Below are positions 48,601 through 60,600 of a stretch of DNA of 64,000 nt, piece after piece. Every line of letters begins with the position of its first letter. The first letter of the stretch is position 1. The stretch comes from Branchiostoma lanceolatum (lineage: Eukaryota; Chordata; Leptocardii; Amphioxiformes; Branchiostomatidae): the NCBI RefSeq assembly GCF_035083965.1, contig NC_089731.1:1974001-2038000 (forward strand). Reading direction: 5' to 3'. Under the pieces are notes generated by a model. It had not been told where the DNA came from and searched no databases. It saw only the letters and a list, made by a program, of their open reading frames with translations. Position numbers and translations under genes: made by a program.

Positions 48601-51600
48601 GGTGATTTATAGCCTCCGTTACAGACTCCTTCCGGCTGTCTTCTTTCTCAAGTTATAGTTTTACTATTATATTTTTTTCTTGTTCCCGGCCAGCAACAAG
48701 AAAGAAAAAATTCAATAGTAAAACTATAACTTGAGAAAGAAAACAACCCGAAGGAGTCTGCAACGGAGGCTAGGTGATCTATAGCTGGTTGAGCTTGCCT
48801 TTCTGTCTAGCACCCCAGTTCTATGTAGAGATAGTACTGAAGAACAAATATTTCAAAATACCACATGTAACTGGTCTTGGCTGAGGCAAACATGTCACTT
48901 GTACTTTGCCACAACATTTGATATAAACATAAACTGACTATTCCAGGTGACAAGCCTGCATCGTGCTCTGAAGCGAAGTCTCTACACCCCCATGCCGGCG
49001 ATGGAGAGTACACACTCTACCCTTTTACAACGAACACGGATGTATCCCTCCGCGTCTACTGCCACGATATGGCATCAGGGAGCCCGAAAGAGTTCCTGTC
49101 CCTACCATCCGGTCCTGATGAGAACTACGCCATTGTCTTTTCAGATCGACTGGTCGACGCAAGTCAATGGCAATGCACCGGCGGATTACAGGTAAGTGAC
49201 ACCGTTGATAGAAATGTAGAGCCGCTCACCACGGTGACCGTAAAGTTAGAAGAGTTACTAGACCACCCCGACCAAGCGACATCTTTGAAACTCCGATTCG
49301 AATCAGCCATGACCCGACAAATCGTTTTCTAATCGTTGCCTTAACGACTAAATCCGGCAAAAAAACCTCGCCAGTGCTCTGTGGGAAGGTGTTCGGCTTG
49401 AAAAGGATGTATTCAGATTGACAATGATGGCAGTTTGGAAATGATACAAGCCGACCGCCATTACACCTTTCAAAAAAAGTAGATTCTACTACTTTTATTC
49501 ATGACTTATTCGAATCGGGCTAGTCTTTCAAAGTGGTCGATTGGTCGGGGTGTAGACTGTGCCTCAGCAAACTTTCAGTAAACCTCATGGCTGCATTTTG
49601 TCTTCAAGTACAAGGTAAGGCCAATGTCGTTGTTGGTGATTATTGTCTCCAGGACCCATATGCCGGACGCGCCGGTACCACGAAGTTCAGCAAGCTCAGA
49701 ATCCAGTTTGATACGTCCAGGATCGACGTTATTCGAGATGACTACACCTTTGCCCAAACCACCGGTAGGCCAACACTTTATAATAAGGTCAACAGTGCAT
49801 CTGAGTCGCAATGTAGCCAGTTATTATTGCTGAATGTTTAAGATCCATCAATGGCGGTCTTGCAAAAAATAGCTCAGCTCAGATAGAGGACAATTCTTTT
49901 GCTTTTTTATGGTGACGGTATGGATTGTTAAACAATTTTTCTACAGTTGTAGCTTGTACTATCATCAGTTGTAGCTCACGTTTTGCTATGGAAGAACGTT
50001 TATACGAAAATTCTGGTGAGCTATGCCTTCTGTTTCTGCATGGCCTTCGGCGTAACGCTCCGGAGCTACAGCAGCTGGTCATACTGTAAATGCAGAAATG
50101 TTCGAGGTGGTTTTATATTAGCGATTTTGCCACGTACCTAAAACCACCGCGAATTGTTTTGCCCTCCTACCCCTTGTCTATTCATTGTTTAAAACGCAAA
50201 CACTCCATTTTCTCACTACCGCGAAATGAAAGTATGCAAACTTTAATGCATTTACGCTAATCGACCTGTCACACCTATCTATTAATGACTTACCGTTTGT
50301 ATTGACAACAGGGCCCAACAATGTAGACTACGGCCACGCTGGCGACTGTTATTCGGCGAACCAGGAATGCGCTAAGGGCACGTTCAAGGTGAATCTGACT
50401 GGAACGGAACTCGCGCTGGCCCCTGAGGTCCACTGGGTCATGGAGGAGCGCTATCCGGAATCTCTGACCATCAATGACATGTCCATCTCCGTGGATAGAA
50501 AGGTTTGTCACCTGTCTATAATCTGAATACCATAAAAGTGACCAATTATTCGAATATCCTTCAATTAGGGAATTTAGAAAAGGTAACAAAACACGTGCCT
50601 CCAAATTTTCGACATCTACTGTACATCTTGATCACGGAGTGACCAAGTCTCGCGAGAGCACGAGACTTGTGTAGATCTTCTGGCCTCCCCGCCTCCTTGC
50701 GGAGCAGGGGTAAGTGGCACTTTGCCAACTGATTGAAGAATATTCTAGTAATTGGTAATCACACGTGACTGATGAATCTCTTCAACCATTAAAGATGACG
50801 TCGTTGTGTTTGCGTTTGAGTCGACATTGGTAAGTTTAGTCTTACTTAATATGTAATCTCTTAAAATGCCCAGTGTCAAATATCATTGGAATTGGAATTT
50901 GGACGTGTCCTTTCTATTAATGACAAGGCGCTGTCCTGTGCTCCTTGTCAAAGCGTGGACTGCATTTAGCATTGTAGAAAGTCCTTAGAAGCAACATAGT
51001 CAACATATACCATCTCTTCTACGCAGACGACTTATGTTTAATTTGCCCTTCTGCGAAAGCTGTACAGAAATTGATTAATGTTTGTGAGGCCTATGGTACT
51101 GACAATGACATTATCTTCTGCCCCCAAAAAACGAACTGTATGTACTTTCCATGTGACCGAAGTATCCTGAATGTAACGCCACCCTCAGTGAAGTTGTACG
51201 GCAAGCCCTTGCCGTACGTTCCGTCGGCCACTTACCTGGGTGTCCAAATCACTTCCGATCTTTCGGACGACGACTCTATTCGCAAACACACCCGGCATTT
51301 GTATACAAAAGCCAACTCGCTTATTCGCAAATTCGGCCATTGCACACCTGAGGTGAAGCGGATTCTTTTTATGTCACACTGCAGTGCAATGTATTGTGCT
51401 CAGCTATGGTCAAGCTATAGAGCTGGGACCATTCATAGACTACGGGTAGCCTACCATGACGGCTTTAAAATTTTGTTGTCCCAACCGAGAAGCACCAGCA
51501 ACAGTGAGCTGTTTGTAAACATGCGTGTTGATACATTTGACGCCAAATGTCGGAAGCTGTTGCATTCGTTCGCATCTCGGCTGTTCGTGTCAGAGAATCA

Positions 51601-51946
51601 CATCATTAAGGCACTGCTCCGTTCGGAGGCCTTTCCGTCGAGCCCATTCTGGCGACATTACTGTAAGCTTGTTCGCCCACTGTAAATACCTATTTTAGAT
51701 GTATTGTTGATGTGTATGTGTCTGTCTGTCAATATGGGCCGTCGAGCCCGAAATAAACAATAAATAAATAAATAAATATAATTATTTTGCACGGTGATAA
51801 AAAAAACTTACTCATTTTAAGGTCTGCTCTGTGGAAGCTTCATGGTGATTGATATGTTGTTATTTAGGTAGCCTCTGCCCGATGTGGCGGATGGTGTGGG
51901 CACTGCTGGCCGGCAGGAAAGAACATGTTTTTGGTGCACCCGCAAA
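45653..51946 (+). CDS. Secreted GON-domain protein (5' part of a mosaic gene)
   Basis: Exons 45653-45916, 47607-47660, 48157-48205, 48947-49191, 49653-49764, 50312-50502 and 51868-51946, all GT-AG and phase-consistent. Starts with a signal peptide (MGVTVVFVAIVMLSLQQASG). Then comes an acidic stretch with a repeated PLERxLPE phrase, then a short amphipathic helix (LDQLQADLTKLQETVAQ and DTKIADLTARLNLLER). A GON domain follows: DGEYTLYP, VYCHDM, PKEFLSLPSG, AGTTKFSKLRI, HAGDCYS, GTFKVNLTGT and C-terminal CGGWCGHCWP. GON domains are otherwise typical of ADAMTS9/20 metalloproteases; no protease is present here. If the last donor is not used, the frame stops at 52029. Whether it continues into the lectin exons downstream is unsettled. 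Confidence 0.8.
46420..46710 (+). mobile_element. 3' tail of a non-LTR retrotransposon
   Basis: A fragment whose frame reads SFFPRTIPEWNALPGAV then ESYRARLEA and a stop at about 46620. This is the characteristic C-terminus of reverse-transcriptase proteins of CR1/jockey-like LINEs. It is followed by a short 3' UTR ending in aagttgaagttgaa. It lies in intron 1 of the GON gene, in sense orientation. Confidence 0.7.
48610..48772. mobile_element. Fold-back element (MITE-like), 163 bp
   Basis: Two arms of about 70 bp are inverted copies (left starts tagcctccgttacagactcc). They are separated by a very short loop near 48690-48700. Flanks ggtgattta (48601-48609) and ggtgatcta (48773-48781) look like a target duplication with one mismatch. 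Confidence 0.75.
50985..51780 (+). mobile_element. 5'-truncated LINE with reverse transcriptase C-terminus
   Basis: An uninterrupted frame from about 50988 to the stop at 51683-51685. It includes the RT active-site motif FYADDLCLICPSA and downstream YLGVQI, typical of LINE reverse transcriptases. A short 3' UTR ends in an (AATA)n tail at 51754-51780. Both endonuclease and the N-terminal RT are missing. It sits in the intron before the last GON exon, in sense orientation. Confidence 0.8.
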
Positions 51947-52324
51947 GTAAGTACAGCGTGCAGGCGGAACAAGCTCGAACCTGCCCGTTACGTCATTTCC
52001 GGTTTCTTTGCGTGTCGGGAACCTTTTAACGCGGCCAGAAGATTTTCCAGCGGCGGGGAGTTGTGTATTTAGTGGGAAAACCGCGTCTGTTTTCCGTAAA
52101 TGCACATGGGTTTTAAATAATAATACTATTGCTACATATAATAAGACTAAGTTATCTTGGGATGACTGGTGCCCTTTAATGTAAGTTTTAACGTGGTGAT
52201 TCAGAAGGGGTTGAACGCTGACAGATATCTTATCCATATATATTGACGGAAATGTCTACCAATTAGCCGTGAACACTCTATGGACCCATTTTTGCAATAA
52301 ACTTATTTGACTGGTCATCTACCA

Positions 52325-52605
52325 CCGGTGCAATGGCCTAGTTGGTAGAGTGCTCGCCTTGCACACGGTAGGTCGTGAGTTCGATCCCCAGCCGGGTCAT
52401 ACCAAAGACTTTAAAAATGGTACATACTGCTTTCTCTTCTTAGCACTCAGCATTTACGGTAGTTTAACACACACATCACTACCAGCGGATCAGCCCCCTG
52501 CTGTAGTGACTTGTACAAATGTGTGTGGCCCAAGGGCTATAGAAATGGAGATGGGCGCCACCCCTATGCGTCTTTTCAAGACGCCCGGGTCACTTTAACT
52601 CCCAC
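52325..52605 (+). mobile_element. tRNA-derived SINE (Ala-like head)
   Basis: A pol III A-box-like tggcctagttgg (52334-52345) and B-box gagttcgatcc (52377-52387) are spaced as in a tRNA. The loop centre ttgcaca suggests an origin from a tRNA-Ala(TGC). The acceptor arm does not pair, and a non-tRNA body follows (ggctatagaaatggagatgg), so this is a SINE and not a tRNA gene. The right limit is approximate. Confidence 0.6.
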
Positions 52606-52901
52606 GCAATTCGCCGAAACCCAAGTAATGCCATATCAACAGCTGGAGGGCCCAAAACCAACCATTGCCTTCGTTTCCCTCAAACCTGCCAGTATATTAG
52701 ATATTATCACACCCCATCAAAATCAAGTTATTGCAGACAATGTAATGGTATGTGGAAACATAACAGCCAGACAAACAGACCTACAAAACCAGATTTCAAA
52801 CTATCATAAAATGGTATCTTTAATACGCTTGCCGGTTCGTCTTACCATATTAGTTCCGAAATATTTTTCCTATTATTATCTTTCAAGCATCCTGTCCGCA
52901 G

Positions 52902-55900
52902 AACAACAGTCTCGTACTACCCAGTGGTAAGACGTACTTCGCCGCTGAGGGCACCAGGACGTATAGTGACGCGCAGGAAGAATGCAGACGACGAGGCGGC
53001 ATCGTGGCGATACCGAGGAACGAGGAGGAACAACGGAACCTGGTGTTCCTCAAGAACTGCGTCAGCAGGTGAGGTGGCAACTATATAGGTTTTAGAGATT
53101 ACTGTTACTCTATTAGCAGTTGAACGGATATTGTTAACAAGGTATGCAGATCATTATACTGCATTGTTTTATATCGTATCATGCTATGAATTGCCTTAGT
53201 GTTTTATTGTTGTATTATTTTAATGTTGAGTGGTCTACTCTCCAAGCAGAGTTTGGTGGGTAAGATCGTCACCGTTTTATCATATGCCCCGTTTTTGTCC
53301 GCTACCCCAACCAGGTATAATAATTCCCAAGGTGGCGTAGCGGACAAAAAACGGGGCATATGATAAAACGGTGACGATCTTACCCACCAACCTCTGCTTG
53401 GAGAGTAGAGTGGTCCGCAACATCAGCTTGTCTGCCTGACGTTCCACTGTTTATTGGTTTGTTGCAATTTTTAATAAAGATACATGTTGTAAGAACTATC
53501 AATTATAGAGGCAATAACAAACTGCTATCATGTACTTCTGCTTTTAACTATATAGTGGCGATCAGTTCTGGCTTGGAGTAAAGAAGACAGCCGGAGAATG
53601 GGTAGACGGCAAGGGCGCCGCACTAAGCAACTTCACCAGCTGGGCACGCGGGGAGCCAGACGATTTCGACAACGGTTACAGCTGTGCGCACATCGTCTTC
53701 GGGGATAGAGAGGGGGAACGACACGACAACTGGGCAGACGCATTCTGCAACAGTCAGTGGCGCTACGTCTGCGAGATAGACGGTGGTAAGTCACATTATA
53801 TCAAACATTACCCAAAGGTTTTCTCTCAGCTTTTACAGAAATGCCCTAAACAAAGGATACATGGAAAACACGGGTACGGTAGAAATTCTAAATTACTTGT
53901 GCAAATTAGTTTCATTTTGAATAATTCCATTTTTTGGCGCAGTGGCAGGGTGTTTGGCCCAGAATCCAGAGGTCTTGGGTTCGAATCCGCGGTCCCGTTG
54001 ACAATGTGCCTTTGGAAGGGTATTTTACATGACTTTCCCCACTTCACTCAGGTGAAATAAGTACCTAGCTTCGGTTAGGGACGTCCCTTGGTAGGACGTT
54101 AAATGGAGGTCCCGTGTTCGCGCGAGGAGACCCACACCGAGCACGCAAAATAACCCACCACGCTTATCGAAAAGAGTAGGGCTAGGGATCCTTCCCAGTG
54201 TGAGTGAATCATATAAATCTGTCCGGACATGCAGCTTGTACTGTTGAATGGCAATCCCTTGCTTGAATGGCAATCCCAGCGAAAATTGAAATCTGTATTG
54301 TATGAGACATGGCTTTTATTATTGATTGTTTATTATTGTTACTCAGTGTACTATGTCGTAGTTGTGTTTTTTATATGTAAAATCAGGGATACCTGAAAAA
54401 CAGGCTTCACAGCCTGAGTTGTATTTCCCCTGTATAAATAAAATGAAAATAAAAAATGAAATGTTCAGTACAGACCTAGTGTGTCACGCCAGGAGGCGGT
54501 TTATCGTGTCTGCAATACAAACAAACGAGTAAATATGACAGAACGAAGCCTTTGCTGACTTACGTATATTTTCACTATCAGCTCCTAAGAAGTGGCGTGA
54601 AGACGGCCAGTGCGGACGGGGCTTCCCCGCTGAGGACGGTAACCCTGCTGAATGCGACCCTAGCGGGATCTACCCGTGCTGCTCCCCTGCAAACTGGTGC
54701 GGCATCACTGCAGACCACTGTGACTGTCCGGACTGTGTCGACTACAGGAAACCACTCCCAGGTATATATAGACTAGAACACGTACACAAGATAACAGAGG
54801 AGCATGTAACACCCTTTTTACGTAACGTTTAGTGACTGTTAGATCTATCATAAAATGCTAGTACACAACCAGCAGTATACGCTTTCTAGTCACTCGCTTG
54901 TTCTGATCAAGGAGGTTATATAGACTACATAACTTCCTTGTTCTGATACGGCCAATCATAATCGTTGCAACACTTTCGGACCAAGAAAGCGTTTCGATAC
55001 TTAATTTAACATGGACAAATGGTGCCATATACAGAATAAGATGCAATTAGTGCCTATGATAAAGCGATTGTGTTGATTACAGGAACACAGGTACTGTACA
55101 TATAAATTAGAACACATGGTAGAAGGGTACGTAGCATCCTATTTACGTGGCATTTAGCGACTGTCAAGTTGTGACATTCCTTGGGCGGCCATTTCCTGTA
55201 TAGAGTTCAAGCCAGTGTGACCGCAATATAGAATTGGCGAAAATTCGCAATCATTTGGCGCAGTCCAGCGAGATACCCGCCTTACAACAACGTGCACTAT
55301 AAAATGCCATATGAGTGACATGGATGTGTTGGTAGTCCTGCACTTGTTTCACAGATTTTAGAATAAGATAGTATGTTCACGTATGTTTTACAGTCGTGCA
55401 GCCACAAAAGTTGGTTTTCTATGTTATGATGTGATGCATGTTTCATTGCTGTATACTTTTTTTTTTTTAAATTTATTTATTTTTTTTATTCTGTCATATT
55501 TATCCAGGGTGGCCCTGCTCAGTGGTTACCACTGCTTTTCAGAGGGGCCCTGCCATACATAAGATAACTGATAATACAAACAGAAATATTAACATATATA
55601 AATAATAATAATAAAGATCATAATGAAAACAATGAAGGTAATGATAACAATACTAAATAAATGATAACAATCATAGTACAAATCATAACACAAATCATAA
55701 AACAAGTCAAATCATAATTAAATCCTTGATTTATTGCATACCATTGCTGCATCCTTAATTCAATGCATACTCAATTCCATTTGCCAGAATTATGCCAAGT
55801 GGGAAATGGGACATCCTACCGCGGAGCAGTCTTTGTGACCGAAACAGGCAAGACGTGTCAGCGCTGGGACAGTCAGACGCCCCATGAACACGAGTACATA

Positions 55901-56027
55901 CCTGCTGATCACCCGTCATCCGGTCTGGAGGGGAACTACTGCCGGAACCCTAGTAACTGGGGCGAGGTTTGGTGCTACACCACGGACCCCGGCACGAGAT
56001 GGGAGCGGTGTGACGTACCGACATGCG
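52902..56027 (+). CDS. C-type lectin - hevein-like - kringle exons
   Basis: Exons 52902-53068, 53556-53785, 54582-54761 and 55788-56027 splice in frame. The first two form a C-type lectin domain: YSDAQEECRRRGG, FWLGVKK, GEPDDFDNG, NWADAFCNSQWRYVCE. The Ca-site motif is EPD, intermediate between the mannose type (EPN) and galactose type (QPD). The third has ten Cys with CCSPANWCGITADHC, like hevein/chitin-binding type 1. The fourth is a kringle (GAVFVTETGKTCQRW, NYCRNPSN, VWCYTTDP). There is no start codon or signal peptide in these exons, so they probably continue the GON gene. Exon 50312-50502 (phase 0) would join 52902 in frame, while exon 51868-51946 would not. Past 56027 the frame runs on to a stop at 56155 if unspliced. 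Confidence 0.8.
53236..53407. mobile_element. hAT-like MITE, 172 bp, with 8-bp target duplication
   Basis: Nearly perfect inverted arms of about 75 bp (left starts tactctccaagcagag; the right end is its inverse). It is flanked by gagtggtc at 53228-53235 and again at 53408-53415. An 8-bp duplication is the signature of hAT transposases. There is no coding capacity. It lies in an intron of the lectin gene. Confidence 0.85.
53935..54457 (+). mobile_element. tRNA-derived SINE with LINE-like tail
   Basis: A-box-like tggcgcagtggcagg (53935-53949) and B-box gggttcgaatcc (about 53977-53988) open the element. A long non-tRNA body contains ggacgttaaatggaggtccc. It appears to end in cctgagttgtatttcccctg and an aataaaatgaaaat tail near 54435-54457, as in SINEs that borrow a LINE 3' end. 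Confidence 0.65.
54762..55787 (+). other. Intron with a probable retroposon tail
   Basis: The part 55448-55560 reads, on the minus strand, as a retroposon 3' end. It has cagggccaccctggataa followed by A/T-rich aataaataaa. Beyond it is simple AT-rich sequence with 'ataacaat' words. No other feature is seen. Confidence 0.4.
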
Positions 56028-56128
56028 GTAAGTTTGCGAAGGTTAGACATCCAGGTAAACAATATATAAAGAGAATTCAAACTCTACAATTCGGAGATTT
56101 ATTTCCGGACGTTTCGAGTGACATCCAT

Positions 56129-56272
56129 CACTCTTCTTCAGCGTCACTAAAGTGAACTAGCAGAACTAACCATTACTTTGTGATTTGCCATGTAAAAACC
56201 GGTTTTCATAGTCATTGTATATAAGTACTGTTTAGTTCTGCTAGTTCACTTTAGTGACGCTGAAGAAGAGTG
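56129..56272. repeat. Inverted repeat with 41-bp arms
   Basis: Arms 56129-56169 and 56232-56272 read as perfect inverted copies (left arm starts cactcttcttcagcgtcac) around a 62-bp loop. It lies just beyond the kringle exon and before the Polinton genes. A second, weaker inverted pair (about 28 bp) is at 56326-56357 / 56381-56409. Confidence 0.75.
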
Positions 56273-57557
56273 GACTCATTCGACATCTGTCGCACCGCAG
56301 TCACCCCTAAGTGAAGACTCTGGAGCCGCATAGTTCCCGTTTAGCCAGCCTTTTATTCAGCCTATCACCAGCCTGTGGTAACAGGCTAAATAAAAGTTTT
56401 AAACAGGAACAGCAGCGTAGGGAGACATTAGTGTCCACAGCCAATCAGAGCCCAGTATTTTGGTGTGTAGTCATGGGAACGTAATTAGGGGTGAACCGGT
56501 TAAACGACCCGTACCAGGTCTTGGGTTATGAGGTCAAATGTCATGGGTAACAGACAAGTAGTAGCATTTTGGTTGTCATGACAGCAAGCATGGCAGGAAC
56601 AGACAATCGTGGTCACCCAGACGGTCATGTGAGAGAGGGTTAGACAACTCTGTGGTTTGGCTAGGGTCTTTGCACGTATACGTAAAGAAAGAACTACCAC
56701 ACAGCAAAGAAATTTCTTTACCAATCAATAGTATCTTTAATACTGTTTATACGATGATGCTCTTAAAGACATACGTGAATACTTCCGAAAGTCGTCCGTT
56801 GTTTTCAGCAAGTGGTCGTCAAATCGTCACGTCAGCTGGCAGGCGAGATGGATGTCAGAGAAGTTTGTCGTGTTTGCACGTCGACAACCAAAGTAATGAA
56901 CAGGCTATCAATAGTGGACAAGTGCTAGAGAAAAACCGGTTTTGCAACTTTGTGGTCAGTGTCAGAGGTCATCTTGTAGACAATTAGTCTAAAACTAGTA
57001 AAACGCCTCTCGTGCCACAGGCCTCACGTAAGCAAGTCTCGAAAACAAATTAATAAAGAGAAGCAATAGTGGAGTCGTCTGATCTGTGTACAATTCAGCG
57101 ATCTGATGTGTGGATTAAAAGAACTATATCACTCTGTACACTTTGTGTATTGTATGTGCGTGTGTGTGTGTGTAATGCATAACGGAAATACATCGTTAAT
57201 GGGTTTGTCTGGAAATGTAATTGACTGTAGATTTATGTCGGGAAGTCATTTACAAAACACTTGTCTTATCTACAACCCAACCCTTCTTACCGGAAATCGT
57301 AACATTAATTACGAAATTAGCTGTATTTATTCTGAAAAGGATTTCTTCCGATCCAAAATTGTAGTTGTCGGTGAATTTGGGCGTTACCGACTGATGAATG
57401 TATCCGACAACTAACTGTAATTGACATACTTTGTTTGTACATCCGATGGGTGTGTCGATGGGGGAGGTGTGGCTTATCTGGTGGAAGTTGTCTGGTTGCT
57501 AGGCGGGACTGTTGTTGAGAGGCGTGGCCTGATATGAGTTGTCTGTAGGCTATGTTC
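56273..57557. other. Left flank of Polinton genes; terminus not located
   Basis: No recognised gene. A reading frame at 56652-56987 is followed by AATAAA at 57052-57057, and another at 57106-57414 has no recognisable domain. Either might be a small element gene, but nothing supports a function. The Polinton terminal inverted repeat should lie in this region or just left of it. It cannot be recognised without the right end. Confidence 0.35.
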
Positions 57558-57672
57558 TATATAAATGCACCCTGAAGACACCAGTGGTCCTATACATCTG
57601 CTGTGAGAGAGAGAGAGAGAGACGACCGACTGACCGACCGATCACAACATGAGACACTGTCCGCGACACTGA
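57558..57672 (+). promoter_or_regulatory. TATA box and upstream ORF of the Polinton polymerase gene
   Basis: TATATAAA at 57558-57565 stands about 130 nt before the polymerase ATG. An (AG)n run follows. A seven-codon upstream ORF (57649-57672) ends 16 nt before the main ATG and could lower translation. Confidence 0.5.
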
Positions 57673-57688
57673 CCGTCAAGCTTGCAAG

Positions 57689-60600
57689 ATGAGTTCGCCT
57701 GAAGAGCAGGAGTCTGATGAGCAACCTCGATCACCAGCGTCTACAGGAGCTGCGCCGGGACCACGGTCTACGGATCACCGTAGCTCAGGCGCTACGCCAA
57801 CGGCACCAACTACGCGAATACCTCGGCAGTTAACAGATCCGCAATCTGGGCGTCAGTACACCCCTTTATCTAAAAAATATTGGGCTTTGCTGAAAGCGGG
57901 TAGAAAGAGGCCAACTGAGGAAAATGCACCACAGTCTTCCAACAAAAAGTGAGTAGAACTTTATTTCTATTGTAGTAATATTGCGCGAAAAAATGCATTT
58001 CAAACGAATCAGAAACTCGTTCCGTTAACTGAACAACTTCCGTTAACATTTTTTCCATGACATTTTTCCGTTTAAAACGTCCAAAATGCTTTAAAGTTGT
58101 CTGTTCCGTGAACTAAAAACAAGATTTCTGTGCAAAATTTTACTGTGTTCAGATGTTGCCAAAATGAGTTGTCTGTGACGTTAATTACAAACAAACCAGA
58201 GATTTTCCGTACAAAAAGCTGTTTCGTTAAGTAGTAGATTGCCATTTTTGCGCGTCATTTGTTGTTTAGACAATTTTATTTTGCCATAAAAGCTTTTGAC
58301 AAAACATGCGTTATCTGTGACGTGAAAATGTAGTCGTTGCTTTTGCACGAGGTTTTCCATGCAAACTAATGAAAGCTGTCTGTTTTCTTTAACGGGTATG
58401 GTTTACTTATTTGTGTTATATTTGTGTGTTTTTAGGATCCGTCATGACTCCCAACACTCCCCAAATACTAATGAAAACACACATTTTGTCTCGTTGAATG
58501 GGATTGACTCTGAAAATCTGGATCACAGTTCAGATAATGAATATATAACCGCTAGTCAATTGGCTTCGTTGTTGGAAGGGGTAGATTTTGATGATCATGA
58601 TTTTGAAAATGGTATCGAAAGTTTGGATGAATATTTGGCACTGTTGGATGGAATTGATTTTGATGATGAAAACTTCCGTTCCGATGATGAAGCCGCTAAT
58701 CAGGACATAGATGAAAATAATCATCAGCGCCCAGAAGAAGAAGAAGATTTGTTTGTTGTTGAATCTGTGAAAGAAGAATTTAATAACAAGTATCAAGTAT
58801 ATGAAAGAACAATGAAAGCCTCTCTTAAACATGAAAAAATCAGTAGCAGAGAGAATATGATTGATGCTCTTCATGGTGTTTTCGAGGCCATGATATCTCG
58901 GGCCAGAGAAGGAATGAATGTCAACGGCATTATGAGAATGATTATCCATTCTGGTCATCTTGACAGATGTATTTCAACAAAATTTGTTCTAAGAGATGAG
59001 TTAACAGCTGAACTCATATTGTCTCACATTGAGCGGATTCTCCAAAGTCATGAGACTTTCGTCATCGATGAAACATTCCTCGTCCAAATTGTGTCTGTTA
59101 ACTTACCAGTGCCTGGATCTGGAAGAAACCCCTTTTTCAATTCGGCAACTGAATTCAGCAAAAAGAAGCAATCTGTCATATCCATTCGAAATGATGACGA
59201 TTTGTGTTGTGGGCGAGCTTTAGCTGTGGCGAAAGCCAGGATAGACAAACACCGTGACTGGCAAAATATCAGGAAGGGTAGGAAAATTCAAGAAACTCTC
59301 GCTCGCTCACTGTATAATAATGCAGGGGTTCCTCTGGGTCCTTGTGCATTGGACGAAATTCAGATGTTTCAGGATTACCTGACCGGTTACCAAATTGTTG
59401 TTGTTTCGCGTAACCAGCTAAATCAGATAATCTTTCAGGGACCAGCCGTGGAAGATGAAAACAAGAAATTGATACTATATCATATCAAAGAATCTGACAA
59501 ACCTCAAGCTCATTACGATGTGATCACAAGCATGAAAGCATTTCTAGGGACAGCTTACTATTGTCCTAAATGTCACAAAGGATACAATAGAAGGAATGCG
59601 CACAAATGTGAAAACATGTGTAAAATTTGTGAAAAGAAGAATTGTAATCGAGCCTTTGGTGATAAATGGATGTACTGTAAAGACTGTAATCGCTATTTCC
59701 AGTCGGATCAGTGTTTTCAAAATCACAAAATCCCTAACAAGAATGGCGTGAGCGTGTGCGGTCAAAGGTTGAAATGTGAAACGTGTAATAAATTACACTA
59801 CAGGTTTGAAGATCACAAATGTTGGGCACGGGAGTGTAGATTCTGCTTTAAAGATGTAGACATGGATCATCTTTGTTTCATTCAGCCTCTACGAAAGAAA
59901 AATAAGGGAAAGAAAAAGAAAGGCCAGAACAGAAAGCAGTCTCACAAAATAACAGATGACAGCAGTGATTCATCAGAATGTGAGACTGAGTGTAGCATAG
60001 GGTCTACTGTGATTGAAGAAAATGAAGCTGACTTTAAAGTGACTGAACTCACTTTAGATGATATAGATGGTTCTGCGAAACAACAACGATCTGCTAATCG
60101 GTCAAGTAAGGATGAGACAGACGAAGAAGAAGAAGAAGACCTAGAAGATTCCGAAGACAGACCACCGTCTTCACTGTATTTCTTTGACTTTGAATGTACG
60201 CAGGTATCCGGTGAGCATGTACCGATACTTTGTGTTGTTCAAAGAGCTAACACAAATTCTGCCATATATTTCAAAGGAGCAGACACGACAAAAGCCTTTT
60301 GCAGATGGGTGCTGAGAAAAGAAATGAAACATTCAGTTTTCTGTGCCCATAATCTAAAGGGATATGATGCTCACTTCATTTTGAAATATTTGATAGATAA
60401 TGCCATCACGCCACGCGTTATCTACTGTGGTGGAAAGCTTATGTCTATGGAGATCACTCGTTTGAAAATCAAATTTGTCGACAGTTTCAACTTCTTACCA
60501 ATGCCGTTGGCTAAATTCCCCAAAACTTTTGGTTTTGAAGACCTGACAAAGGGTTGGTTCCCTCACTATTTTTCATCTTTGGAAAACATGTCATATGAAG

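Noticed and set aside
51071..51685. Independent host gene in the GON gene intron
   Set aside because: The reading frame has the RT active site upstream and an (AATA)n tail, so it is a truncated LINE.
52325..52400. tRNA-Ala gene
   Set aside because: A and B boxes are present, but the acceptor stem does not pair and a SINE body follows.
52511..52930. Open frame of 139 codons overlapping the SINE body
   Set aside because: It starts inside repeat sequence, has no domain, and ends within the true lectin exon in another frame.
53935..54010. tRNA gene
   Set aside because: Box-like sequences only; no cloverleaf acceptor arm, and a long SINE body and tail follow.
56652..57414. Polinton integrase or protease gene left of the polymerase
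   Set aside because: No DDE/HHCC or cysteine-protease motifs are visible in the two short frames there.
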